Shown one piece after another: positions 51,801 through 61,700 of a DNA stretch of 64,000 nucleotides. Position 1 is the stretch's first letter, and the number at the start of each line of letters is the position of its first letter. The notes under the pieces are model-generated. The model saw only the letters and a program-made list of their open reading frames with translations, was not told the origin of the DNA and searched no databases. This stretch comes from Lachnospiraceae bacterium V9D3004 (lineage in GTDB: Bacteria; Bacillota; Clostridia; Lachnospirales; Lachnospiraceae), in the NCBI GenBank assembly GCA_000621985.1, contig JHWW01000001.1:434001-498000 (forward strand). The letters run 5' to 3'. The position numbers and the translations under genes were made by a program.

Positions 51801-54142
51801 ATGCATCTTTCAGCCAGTATCAGGTAGCAGTTGATAAGAAGGATAACTTGTATGTAGTATATGTTGATAACGGAAGCGATGTTGAAAAGGGAGAGAGTGC
51901 TACTCAGGATATCTTTGCAACGGCATTGATCGATACAGAGGTTGCGAATTCGGCAATAGATAACAGTGAGGATACTGAGATTATTAATGATGATCCTTCA
52001 TTTGATATCCCTGAAACAAGAGAAGACAGAGTCAAGAAATGGTCAATGTCCAATCAGCTCACTGACAGTGGAGAGTATTGTGACCATCCTGCAGTTGCCA
52101 TAAGTTCTGACGGCAATATGATAATGGTATATAACTCATATGACCTGATCACTGAGAAGACCGGTAAGATCGACGGAGAGGGAAATGAAGAACAGAAAGT
52201 AGAACTCACAGATCTTAAGTTCATGGCAGGTACATTGGAGCCATACGGTGCAGTGGAAGCTACAGAGATCGAGCTTTCGGACAAGACGCCTGTTGACGAA
52301 GAAGAAGTTACTGCCAAAGTAACATTCAAGAATACCGGACTTACTGCAGCAACTGATGGATTTACTGCAAAAGTAGTTCTAAAAGATGCTAAAGGCGGTA
52401 CCAAAGATATTGATACATATACGTATGAAGGAAGCCTTGTACCGGCAGATTACGTGAATGTAGAATTCTCATTCGTTGCAGATGAGAATATGACAGGCAG
52501 CTGTATCGAGGTTAAGACAACCGAAACCAACCTTCAGGGAACATGTATCAATGAAAGCGAATCATTTGTTAAGAAAGCAGAATATGAAGTTGTAAGCAAT
52601 AACAGTTATCAGGGTGCCGATTCTAAGTTCTATTCGGAAGTAGAAGTAAAGAATGTCGGTAACGATTCCACGGCAGAAGGCGATAAGATTCGTATTGATT
52701 TTGCAGGACCGTATGCTGAAGCTTCGGCATTCGGAATTGAGGAATCCGTGCTTGCTTCCGATGACATCTCGCTTGAACCGGGAGAGACCAAATCATATAC
52801 ATTCGAACTAAATGTTCCGGCAAGCGCATTCAATTACTATGGAAGAATCCGTACCAAAGCAGTTGCTGTTGATAAGGACGGCAAGGAGTATGACGATGTG
52901 TCCGAGGATGATCTGTATATGTATCTTCCTGCTGAGCTTTCACTGAATGGCGGCAATACTATAAACATGAAGCAGGATGAGACAAAAGAGCTTAAGGCGC
53001 TTGAGTTCGTATATACAACAATTGATAATCTCAGTGAGATCACTCCGAAATACATGTCAGATGATACATCTGTAGTAATGATCGATGACGGAAAGCTTAT
53101 TGCAGTCGGAGAAGGTACAGCTAATGTAACAGCATATGCTTATCCTTATGATTCATCGGCAACAATAAGTGTTGTTGTTGAAGGCAAGGAGATTGAATTC
53201 GATCCGGATCCGACAAATGTTCCGACACCGCAACCTACAGAAGTACCGAAACCGACCGCAGATCTTTCGGGAACCAAAGTATTATATGGTGAAGGAACCG
53301 TGTATTATGATGAGATCACGGGAACGGTAACGGGTACGAATGTTAAGGGACTTCTTATTCCTCTTGGAGTTACAGTACCGAGAGGAGCACCTGTAGACAT
53401 AACCGTATCGGGAAGTGCATCGACAAGTATGAGAGGCTGGTTGTCGGATGGCGCCGAACAGAGAATGTCGGAAATTACCGATTCGTTCAAATTCAATCAG
53501 AAGTACACTCTCGTAGCAGAACCTTTTGAGAGCGGTGATACAGCCGATCATCTTCAGATCAAAGGACCGTCATATGATTCTACATTCAGCAGTATAACTA
53601 TCTCTAAGGTAGTGGTAGAATATGATCCGTCCAAAGCTCCGACACCTTCACCGGAACCTACTGCAAAACCGAGTAAGCCACCGACTGCAACACCGAAGGT
53701 AACGGATGCACCGACTGCAACACCGAATGTGACAGATACACCGGTTGTTACGGCAGATCCGAATGCAAACTTATCTCCGGGAACTAGTACAACTGCAACG
53801 ACATCTGCTGCTACGGCTACAGCAGCTCCGGGAACGGTGACGCCTACTGATTCGGGTACTCCTGTAGGTACAGGCACAGCCAAGAAAACAACCAAGAAGG
53901 GAAAAGATAAGATTAACGGTAAGAATAAGGTTAAGGTAGGTAAGTTCATTAAGCTGACAGCCAAGTTTGTCACCGCAAAAGGAATAGTTAAATGGAAAGT
54001 TAATAAAAGTAAACTTGCCTATTATGTGCGTACCAAGAAGAGTGCAGTCATCAAGCTCTATGGTAAGAAAGCCGGTAAGGTGACTGTTACGGCTTCGATC
54101 GGAAAGACCAAGATCAAGCGTAAGATTACTGTAATAAAGTAA
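45833..54142 (+). CDS. Giant secreted multidomain protein 1 (2769 aa)
   Basis: A signal peptide (about 1-34, cleavage near QTQAAA) is followed by a Calx-beta domain interrupted by a helical acidic insertion (about 130-215). A second Calx-beta lies at about 300-405 (ETVQVKMESSAGTAVSGRDF). Next come long beta-rich regions, and a conserved core of about 1220-1500 with NLGPVQLGIENLYDD and QVYCGVGVCGTLGVRGGMQV. Propeller-like repeats (about 1600-2100), two CARDB-like domains (2136-2365), a Big_2-type domain (2370-2455), a carbohydrate-binding-like domain (2477-2597), a Pro/Thr linker and a basic C-terminal Ig-type domain follow. No LPXTG motif is present; the basic end may attach to the wall. It is a probable surface or adhesion protein, function unproved. 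Confidence 0.85.
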   Translation: MRKFKQNAKRILSVALSAALIVEMGGYAPQTQAAAESGYQYLEAATMPEEIQNADSFYVGTTSADLKEDAAGPYLLKIGRGGSATEPASVTVKIADATASYGKDYNVYEFVSGEEGKEAYSPEDNRSLLDIIEDNDVIEEELTGTDDADSAKEAEEKSAVDYYEKVMDDKEKNEADNNPLEKAVAKEEPGDYATNPLAQAKEKMTGDKSDREVMTSAKQDMVDYLSDVGNYITEMVPGAALKLDFAKGETEKYVAIAPVDNDEKDGKRTFYMVLSDPSEGMTNSTVSESIFTIVDDEPSENASISFSAASYTAKDGQVEIKLLRTGNMSETVQVKMESSAGTAVSGRDFSPVNAEVTFPFGIKERTLKIGIDNQYLYKDADFTLKLKKSAGAAPGETAKAVVTIPAPKKNTEESLDDEDECTVVSTSSLYDDYVRAGDIMNDSSHVKVRGDGSSWMAGGNLHQKVDDTWVDDKFYLSGTNRNERMWIYDGFRLSWTKSSGKSSWSSSNISYYCTSGDYDRKIFIDTGDEPRFNWRETSDYFFGDTDAAAVKIYSKNWGGKQNETEVDWITPIKRVFLVTQKAPDTLSFFNGTSTKQADGNAAKASLVNQVSGQDYAIKHSDEKIVLQSNVCNGKGRLTGAKIWDSSKKNSRDIDTRFLNGFKAGDQAIQITLNNDFCNTYRDYIKYDEYSSNRGTRIKGNIIVQPVFGYNDATVRFEERSADFTGGVKVNATVKINGSNINYAKNYTYHKGDVLTMSATSSNNQYECLGMEYYYYDENLRRDMHDKRYFDKGQLVFTIDTSKNYKFVPIIVKKENKITVRVPAADKNKFMAEGMFDPTFFNSHSTLSVDKNYYDITVADDNMTVQGQTYTLAAETSSSSYVPVWLDSNSSKYFVGSSHQFKAQDVKENNIIRLYAGTASSNYVAFKGKLYYQNFSILSKVKNNGVGDPILPAEGGFVSVGGQLSIAEGDGGFQTNAFRYVRSITNEAKKTVTFEPNSGSGQPLYFQAQLGASGASEVKEIAYTPKTGSKATVSDGTNNVSSYICDMSNVTIRTNDASQGSPVFTNIYTSTKNTSATEGVYMSGEMTTITVTVPDTSTEHVKSVKFYIYDSKTNEIKCTMPASKVAGQTGNWSASKIFEAAGSDEYAESDRIYVQMITDKAPELIETVDTKNMSQSAKDAIKQTIYAPVNTGYTLIRAFEYADPTTQKVNIGTMEGMGGLPLLNNFNGNMNLGPVQLGIENLYDDKGNVVGTRIKVGAALDFEKTSFARSDGYETADDGVDYGSKIHILDNLKSSYKTAFKNALKGDKSRNMSSFGGSNWGVYPIIGFYMDFAIKTKTNGAGEVLDQHLEVQGGGIYVGAAANYSIAWYALIPVVFIPCYFGVSGSLKITLQAGATTNVKEETKEEQMDEFIGVSHNLTEELNFDFQLSVMATIQVYCGVGVCGTLGVRGGMQVDANFLWYPTLAAHNSYFDPVGLTIGVSFKLWVDLLLFTIPIPVYTLKDFNWGLNEQYEELKDKNKDDLKELLEKYEKKDNKPKNAADTPDNKDEGENEIKYEVKPMNHKPSEWAGNVGYTSPDEVKTMATYKEKNNKVIQADGYDDPAAKLMDMGEYGTLLVFLQKDYSRTAEEQTAISYSVYKNGMYSDPVIIQTDGTADFQPNICEAGNDMIITWISSDPDIDKGDPSNDDYQKKYVTLQEVYSVKVPKADLAEGKHIEQDSISKLTNDRWYDSYPFAIYDNVTGDYNVYYVASAEATEGGAEAVDFANPMSTSKKTYSAICYRVYNNALSDWDVTSFAKDEKPSKTTDEEYMEQLEEYGGQRFLSSPIKDEDVDMEDPLIADLTGIAYNGTGIYAYTIDKDNSADTDEDRDLFVQFYRFGSRKTYVPVRITDDDVADSMPQIIRKGGETGGTTYLFWKSGDTLKYIDLTRLVKYGIDNNGKIKASALAEGSTEAVQQGEHDEFDSSLTETQQEAQDYKFTIEQVEPYGAEDNQYASFSQYQVAVDKKDNLYVVYVDNGSDVEKGESATQDIFATALIDTEVANSAIDNSEDTEIINDDPSFDIPETREDRVKKWSMSNQLTDSGEYCDHPAVAISSDGNMIMVYNSYDLITEKTGKIDGEGNEEQKVELTDLKFMAGTLEPYGAVEATEIELSDKTPVDEEEVTAKVTFKNTGLTAATDGFTAKVVLKDAKGGTKDIDTYTYEGSLVPADYVNVEFSFVADENMTGSCIEVKTTETNLQGTCINESESFVKKAEYEVVSNNSYQGADSKFYSEVEVKNVGNDSTAEGDKIRIDFAGPYAEASAFGIEESVLASDDISLEPGETKSYTFELNVPASAFNYYGRIRTKAVAVDKDGKEYDDVSEDDLYMYLPAELSLNGGNTINMKQDETKELKALEFVYTTIDNLSEITPKYMSDDTSVVMIDDGKLIAVGEGTANVTAYAYPYDSSATISVVVEGKEIEFDPDPTNVPTPQPTEVPKPTADLSGTKVLYGEGTVYYDEITGTVTGTNVKGLLIPLGVTVPRGAPVDITVSGSASTSMRGWLSDGAEQRMSEITDSFKFNQKYTLVAEPFESGDTADHLQIKGPSYDSTFSSITISKVVVEYDPSKAPTPSPEPTAKPSKPPTATPKVTDAPTATPNVTDTPVVTADPNANLSPGTSTTATTSAATATAAPGTVTPTDSGTPVGTGTAKKTTKKGKDKINGKNKVKVGKFIKLTAKFVTAKGIVKWKVNKSKLAYYVRTKKSAVIKLYGKKAGKVTVTASIGKTKIKRKITVIK

Positions 54143-54182
54143 AATAAATGTAACTTTTATAGATAAAAAAGGAGGGTTTATC

Positions 54183-54335
54183 ATGGCAGAGGAAAAAGAA
54201 AAAGTTGAAGAAAAGAAACGTGAAATGCTTGATCTCGACGATATGGATAGTGTAGCAGGCGGAGCTAATCCATTTGCCGCATTAAAGAGAGTAGAGAACC
54301 ATCTTATCGATGATGAACTGAAAAAGAATATTTAA
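54183..54335 (+). CDS. Small double-glycine-leader-like peptide 2
   Basis: 50 residues with AGGAGGG upstream. A charged helix (MAEEKEKVEEKKREMLDLDD) leads to MDSVAGG at 21-27, then a 23-residue tail (ANPFAALKRVENHLIDDELK..). Leader position, LDDMD spacing and GG match peptide 1 at 43613, but the N-terminal extension of that peptide is absent. It sits between giant protein 1 and a metallopeptidase-like protein, and ends at a strong terminator. It may be an exported signal or RiPP-like peptide. Confidence 0.65.
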   Translation: MAEEKEKVEEKKREMLDLDDMDSVAGGANPFAALKRVENHLIDDELKKNI

Positions 54336-54375
54336 GATCACGCCGGTTGCTATTCACAGGCATCCACGCCGGCTG

Positions 54376-54412
54376 GCCGGGCTGCAGTTTTTGCAGCCCG
54401 GTTTTTCTTTTA
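54376..54412 (+). terminator. Strong intrinsic terminator after peptide 2
   Basis: CCGGGCTGCA (54377-54386) pairs perfectly with TGCAGCCCGG (54392-54401), followed by TTTTTCTTTT. Confidence 0.92.
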
Positions 54413-54499
54413 AAATCCTCATTATGTGGTATTATTAAAGTGATGGTAGCTGTTCGACCGGTTACATATGATAAAAAATCAAAAAAGGGGTGAAGACCG

Positions 54500-55453
54500 G
54501 TGGTGAACGAACAATATGGAAAACAGGTAATTGAGACACTTGCACAGATATATTCGCAGTTGTTCATAAAACCCGGACCTGACAGTGAAGAAGTATACAG
54601 GGATGTAGTCGGTAATGGAAAGATAGTTGAAGACGGAGATCTGTCTCATTTTACATGCAGTGAGAATGACAGTCTTTCATACGTAGAAACTCCTGCAGGA
54701 GATGTATGCGTGATCACGCTTAATGAAAGAGAAGACTTCGAGACATTTATAAGGATCATGGCAAAAAAATGCAGGATGGATGATATACCCGCAAACCAGG
54801 GAGCTTACATACTTGACGGCGTTATTAATTGGAGGAAGATATACGCACATCAAGCGGAATTCCTTGCCCAATCGTACAAAGAAGGAACTACAGAACCCGA
54901 CTGGGATGCTGAATTCGAACGATTCACATCAGACAGGAATAATTATAAGGATGTTCTCATAGTATTGTCCGCGGGACCGTACAGCAATATCCCTGCTTCA
55001 AAGTTAGGCTTTGAGGAAGAGGCATGGTTGGATCATTCGTATATCATCAGAAAATATCATGAATGTACTCATTTTATATGCAGAAAAAAGTACCCCGATA
55101 AGATAGATGCAATATGGGACGAGCTCGTTGCGGACGCTGTAGGAATATATGCGGCATTCGGAGAATATGACGCAGATATGGAGAAGGTATTCCTGGGAAT
55201 CGGTGATGACGGATATATCGGCGGAAGACTTGAGAATTACGTAAACGATAATTCAGTAGTTGTCCGTGCGGCAGGGCTTTTGCCGGAGAGTGAATTGGTG
55301 GGAGAAGCAGAGAAAAAAGAACGCCTTGATAAACTTTCATACAAGATAAATGACATGCTGGAAGAAATTACCAATATTGCCCGTGATAATACCGGAATCC
55401 CACCTTTTGAATTCGCCCTGTTATTGGAAGAACAATATGATAGATTAACATGA
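54500..55453 (+). CDS. Metallopeptidase-like protein with HExxH motif
   Basis: 317 residues with no signal peptide. IIRKYHECTHFICRKKYPDK places HECTH at 187-191, the zinc-binding HExxH pattern, and AIWDELVADAVGIYAAFGEY supplies Glu208, 17 residues on, as a likely third ligand. A hydrophobic strand (YKDVLIVLSAGPYSN) lies just before. The start is GTG 54500 or 54503 after AAAAGGGG. It belongs to an uncharacterised family as far as I can tell. Its place between a double-glycine peptide and two giant proteins suggests peptide or protein processing in the cytoplasm, but the neighbourhood is the only evidence. Confidence 0.7.
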   Translation: MVNEQYGKQVIETLAQIYSQLFIKPGPDSEEVYRDVVGNGKIVEDGDLSHFTCSENDSLSYVETPAGDVCVITLNEREDFETFIRIMAKKCRMDDIPANQGAYILDGVINWRKIYAHQAEFLAQSYKEGTTEPDWDAEFERFTSDRNNYKDVLIVLSAGPYSNIPASKLGFEEEAWLDHSYIIRKYHECTHFICRKKYPDKIDAIWDELVADAVGIYAAFGEYDADMEKVFLGIGDDGYIGGRLENYVNDNSVVVRAAGLLPESELVGEAEKKERLDKLSYKINDMLEEITNIARDNTGIPPFEFALLLEEQYDRLT

Positions 55454-55478
55454 ATCAATTGTTAAACAACTCTTAAGC

Positions 55479-55522
55479 ACCCCAATGTTCATTGATGCGA
55501 TACGCAGATGAATATTGGGGTA
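55479..55522 (+). terminator. Hairpin after the metallopeptidase-like gene
   Basis: ACCCCAATGTTCAT and ATGAATATTGGGGT pair imperfectly around a 15-base loop; the T-run is weak (TATTGTTATAG). Confidence 0.6.
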
Positions 55523-55654
55523 TTGTTATAGTTACATATTACTAAATTATGCCATATATGGGAAAAATGCATTAAATAAAAATAACCACAATAAAGAGAA
55601 TGTAAAAAAACTATATAAAATCAGTATTGTGTCGATTTTTTGTAAATATTAACG

Positions 55655-55702
55655 TATAATGTTATAAAAGATTCGTTACTATACACAGGCTGTGTATAGT
55701 AA
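55655..55702. promoter_or_regulatory. -10 box and perfect palindrome upstream of giant protein 2
   Basis: TATAAT lies at 55655-55660. Sixteen bases later, TTACTATACACAG (55676-55688) and CTGTGTATAGTAA (55690-55702) form perfect 13-bp arms around a single G. It could be an operator just after the transcription start, or an RNA hairpin. The -35 is unclear. The rest of 55523-55793 is AT-rich leader. Confidence 0.6.
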
Positions 55703-55793
55703 ACACATCCTATGATGATTTTGAAGGGGTAATAAAAGCTATATTGACATTCATATAATATAAATAACAAACCAAAAAGGAGGAATGAATGAA

Positions 55794-58700
55794 ATGCGAA
55801 ACATGAAAAAGTACACCAAGAAGATCATGGCCGTAGCATTGGCAGCTGCAATGGTAATCCAGCAGGGCGCCTATGCCGCACCGCAGACAAGCGCTGCTTC
55901 GAAGAAGACAGGCTATACTTATCTTCAGGCTGCAACAATGCCAAAAGAGATCATGGCAGCAGACAGTTTCTATGTTGGAACAACATCTGCAGATCTTGAT
56001 GAGGCATCTGATGATCATTATCTTCTTAAGATCGGACGTGGAGGAAAAGCAGAGGACGCAGCAAGCGTTACGTTGAAGCTATCCGATGCAACATCTAACT
56101 ATGGTAAAGATTACCAGGTATTTGTTCATGACAAAGGGCCGTTCGGAGGAGAAGCGATTTCACCTGACGATAATAGATCATTACTTGATATTATCAAGGA
56201 TAATGACGTTATTGATGAAGAATTGACAGGTCCTACCGATGCTGATTCATCAAAGAAGGCAGCAGAGGCTCAGGCAGAAGATTATTACAAGAATGCCGAG
56301 GCACAGGCAGAGGATAATGATGACAGTGCTGATGCAAATAAGGAAGAAGGAGATTACGGAACCAATCCTTTGGCACAAGCCAAAGAGAACCTGACAGGCG
56401 TAAAGTCAGACCGTGAAGTTATGACAAGTTCAAAACAGAGCATGGTTGATTATATGTCGGATGTCAGCAATTACATAACCGAGATGGTTCCGGGAGCTTC
56501 TTTAAAAGTTGATTTTGCTAAGGGCGAGACAGAAAAATATGTCGAGATCGTACCTATCGACAATGATGAGAAAGACGGCAATCGTGTATTCTATCTGACA
56601 TTATCGGATCCTTCGGAAGGATATACAAACAGTTCCGTATCAGAGTCAATGTTCACGATCGTTGATGATGAGCCGGAAGAAGCTGCTGAGGTTTCATTCT
56701 CATCCGCAACCTATAATGCAAGTTCCAACCTTGTTAAGGTTAAGCTTTTAAGAACCGGTAATCTGGCTGAGACAGTTCAGGTAGACATGGTATCAGTTGC
56801 GGGAAGTGCGGTATCAGGTAAGGATTTCTCACCGGTTAACGCATCTGTAGTATTTCCGTTTGGCGTGACAGAGCGTACTCTTGAGATCGCTGTTGATAAT
56901 AAGGATCTTAAGAAGGAAGCTGATTTTACACTGAAGCTTAAGAAAGGATCGGGTGCTGTTCCCGGCAAGACCGGATCTGCGACCGTAACCATCCCTGCTT
57001 TTGATAAGTCTAAAGAAGAGGCAGAGATGAAAGAAGTTGCCGAAGGTAAGGGTGACGATCCCGAAGATGAGATCGCATCATTGCAGGCAGCAAGCCTGAG
57101 TGATGTCGTATGGGGTCCGGATCTTGTATATCCGCAGTATCAGGAATCCTGTGGCGGTGGCGGATCAAGAGAATGGTCTGGCGGACATTTAAAGCAGACA
57201 GTAGATGACAGTTCCGCTTGGGATCGCTTCTATATGTCACAGTCAAAGAGTAACATTGATATGTACATCTATGACGGATTCAAGGTTAAATGGAGCAAGG
57301 ATTCGAAGATATCCAGCTGGTCAAAAACTGAGATCGAATGGCGTGACAGATCAGGAAACGGTAAGATAGTATGTGAAACAGGCGATAAGCCTCGTTTTGA
57401 TACGGAAACACGAGGAACCTACTGGTTTACACAGAGGAATGCTTCGGAAGTAAGAGTATGGGTTAACAACTGGAAAGGTAAGAAGAATGTTCTTGAGACA
57501 CACAGAATAGATCTTTCCAAGAGACCGTTCAAGGTTTCGCTTCAGAAAGCAGATACTTTGTCTTATGTTCTTGAAAACGGTCAGAAAGCCGAGAATAAGA
57601 ATGCTACAGGCGCTGAACTGTACGATGTGGCTTCAGGCAAGGATTATGCCATAAAATATGCGGGCGATTATATGGTTATAAGACCTACAAACACTACCGG
57701 AATAAGCAGACTTGTCGGTGCCGTTGTATATAATCCAAAGAATAAGAAGCAGAGTAATCTTATAAGCAGCAAATATATCGGCAACTATGCTAATAACAGC
57801 AATGCTTTGCAGATCGCACTCAATAACGATTTCTGCAGGGATTATAATGACTATATTAACTACGAAGCTAACGGCGATGGTGGAAGACTTTGCGGTAGTA
57901 TCGTTATCAAACCGGTATTCGATTATATCAATTCAGAGATCACCGTTAACAGAAACGAAGAGATAATGGCAAACGGCCAGTTGCTCAATGCTTCGATCCA
58001 GATCAACGGTCAGAATGTTAATTACGGACAGACTTATACATATCATTTTGGAGATTCTCTTGTATTCACTTCCAAGGTAGATGGAAATGAATATACAGCT
58101 GCGGGATTCCGTGTAAGATCAAGGGTTCCAAAAGTTGATCAGGAATATTCGGATATATGGTTTTATGAGAATAATAAGAGAAAAGTAGTGGTTGACAGAT
58201 CAAAATATACGATCGTACCTTACTTTACTGAGAATAATAACAGAATAGTAGTCCGTGTAAATGAAAGTGACTTATCCAAATTCAAGAAGACGGGTATGTT
58301 CGATAACAGTTACTTTAATAAGAATTCGGAAAAAGGTAACGGATATTATGATGTTATAGTAGTAGCTTCCGGAGTATATTCCGGACAGCAGATAACACTT
58401 GCCGCAGAGACGAATGACGAATATATGCCTATATGGAAGGAAGTCAATAATTCCAAGTATTACATGGGCAATTCATTCGAATATAAGGCAAAAGACAGAA
58501 GAACAGCCAATATCGTATATCTCTACGCAGGCAGCTCGGGAGGTAACCATACATTCATAAAGGGAAGAATGTTCTTTGAGAATAATTCCATTAAGGACAG
58601 AATGAATGGTATAGATGCTGCGGGAACCCCGGTTGTACCGGCACCGGGCGGATATATCGGAGCAGGCGAAGTGTCTGCTGTAGCTGATGAGAACGGTAAT

Positions 58701-61700
58701 TTTGCTACTGACGGATTCGTTATTCCAAAGTCAATTGTTGTCGGAGGAAGTACAGTAACATTTGATGACAACAGCAGACCTTTATATATACGCGCAACAT
58801 TGGGTGCTGCAGGAGCTACCGAGACAAAGGATATTAAGCTTAAGACCCAGGGTAAAAAGGTTGTAAAGAAGATCTGTGGTTTCAATTTTACGAGTTATGA
58901 AGCCGACAGTTTTACAACAGATCTTGGTAATGTGACTATAAGAACCAATAATTCAGACGCAGATAATCCGGTGTTTGAACAGATATACGTAACTAACAAG
59001 GGTCAGACGACCGAAACCGTATATATGAACGGTGAATCGACTGATATTACGGTTGTTGCTCCGGATAAGACCAGTGAGAAAGTTAAGAAAGTATCATTCC
59101 TTATATATGATAAGGATACCAATGCGGTAAAGAAGGAACTGAAGGCAAGACAGATGGGCTCAAACTGGACTGCTACTTATTCATTTGAAGGAGCAGGCAG
59201 TGATGAATATGCCCAGAATGATAAGATCTTCGTACAGATGACTACCGATAAGGCAGCCAAGTTAAAGGATGATCCGAGTACCAAGAATATGTCACAGGAT
59301 GCAAAGAATCAATTGAATCAGACGATATATGCTCCTGTATTCACCGGACTTACGCTTGTTCGTACCAAGGAATATGACGAGCCTACAGTACAGAAGGCTG
59401 ACATGGGTACGTTGCAGGGTATGGACGGACTTCCGTTAGTTAACAACTTCAACGGTAACATGAATCTTGGACCGGTTCAGCTTGGAATTGAGAATCTCTA
59501 CGATGATCAGCAGAACATATGCGGTACAAGAATTAAAGTCGGTATGGGACTTGATTTTGATAAAACAAGTCTTAAGAGTGATGGAAGTAATCTTGATGAT
59601 GCCGGCAATGATTACGGCGGATTCCTTAAGAAGGTCGGTGATCTTAAGGGTTCATTCTCCAAAGCATTAGACAGTGTCAAGGGAGATAAGACAAGGAATG
59701 TATCTTCTCTCGGCGGTAAAAACTGGGGAATCTATCCGATCATAGGATTCTACATGGACTTTGCACTTAAGACAACATATGACGCAGCAGGACAGGCTAT
59801 AGGAACCAAGCTTGAAGTACAGGGCGGCGGTATATACTTCGGAGGTACCGGTAAGTTCAGCGTTGCATGGTATGCATTGATCCCGGTTGTATTCATTCCG
59901 TGTTATTTCGGTATATCCGGTGAACTTACAATTCTCCTTCAGGCAGGAGGAACCACTAAGGTAACCAATACGGAAGAAGAGGTTCAGGTTGAAGACTTCA
60001 CGGAAACATCGCATAACATATCGGAAGAACTTGTATTCGACTTCCAGTTGAGCGCAGCAGCTACCGTTCAGGTATACTGTGGTGTCGGAATATGCGGAAC
60101 GCTCGGCGTAAGAGGTGGTTTGGAACTCAACGCTAACTTCATATGGTATCCGACACTTGCCGCACACAATACATATTTCAATCCTGTAGGCGCAACTCTT
60201 ACCGTAGGCTTCAAGATGTGGGTTGACTTACTGCTGTTCACGATCCCGATCCCTGTATATACACTCGCAGACTATGATTGGGGACTTAATAAGCAGTATA
60301 AGGAACTTAAGGATAAGAACGCAGACGACCTGAAGAAATTACTTGAGAAGACCGAGGTTAAGAATAATAATAACAATAATGCGGATAATTCTGCAGAAGA
60401 TGCATTCGGAGCCTCAGAAGCCGAGCTTATAGTAAAAGACAAAGGTCATAAGCCGTCAGAGTGGGCAGGGGATGTAGGTTATACATCACCGGATGAAGTT
60501 AAGACAATGGCAACATTTAAGGAGAAGAATAATATTCCGCTCCTTTCGGACGGATATGACAACCCTGATGCAAAACTGCTTGATATGGGCGATAATGGAA
60601 CTCTTCTTGTATTCCTTAGTAAGGATATGAGCAGACAAGCTACAGAGATCACTTCACTAACCTACAGTGTATATAAGGATGGTGTATACAGTGAGCCCGT
60701 AGCGATCCAGAAGGATTCAACTGCAGACTTCCAGCCTAATGTATGTGAGGCAGGAGATGATGTGATCATTACATGGATATCAAGCGATCCTAATAAAAAT
60801 ATAGGTGAGCCGGAAGATGGTAATTATCAGAAGAATTATCTGAAGGCCCAGGAAGTATATTCCGTAAAAGTATCAAAGCAGGATCTCGCAGATCATAAGG
60901 TTATTGATCAGACAAAGATCGCACGGTTAACTGATGATGATTGGTATAATTCCAATCCGTTCGCAATATATAATAGCGGCAATGGCGATTATAATGTATA
61001 TTATGTGGCCACTGCTGAAGATACTGCAGGAAGTGCAAGTGCAGTTGATCTTGCTAATCCGATGAACACAGACGGAAAAGCATATTCGGTTATTGGTTAC
61101 AGAGTATACAGTGAATTCGGTGGAAGATGGGAAGTAGAGCATTTTCTCGATGCTGAAAAGCCGGCAGGCATGGACGATACAGATTATGAAAACCAACTTA
61201 AAGCTTATAACGGACAGAGATTCTTAAGTTCACCGATCAAGGATCAGGATGTTGATATGGAGGATCCGCTTATAGCTGATCTTACCGGAATCTCTTATAA
61301 CGGAATCGGCGTTTACGCATTTACCGTTGATAAGGATAACAGCGCAGATACAGTTGATGACAGGGATCTGTTCGTACAGTTCTATAATTTCAATGACAGA
61401 AAGACATATGTTCCCGTAAGGATAACCAATGACAACCTGTCAGATACCAATCCGCAGATTGTTCGTAAGGGCGGTTCTGCAGACGGAACAACATATCTGT
61501 TCTGGAAGAGTGATAATACGCTTTCATATATCGATCTGTCAAGCCTGGTAAAATATGGAATAGATGAAAACGGAAAGATCAAAGACAGTGCACTTCATGA
61601 AACATTTGATGATCCGGAAGACTTCGGATACGGGGATCATGATCCTAATCAGACTCTTACCGAAGAAGAGCTGGCAGCCGCTAATTACAAGTTCGAGATA

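Noticed and set aside
59667-60167. 166-residue minus-strand frame inside giant protein 2
   Set aside because: It lies wholly within the paralogue-conserved core on the other strand and has no ribosome site.
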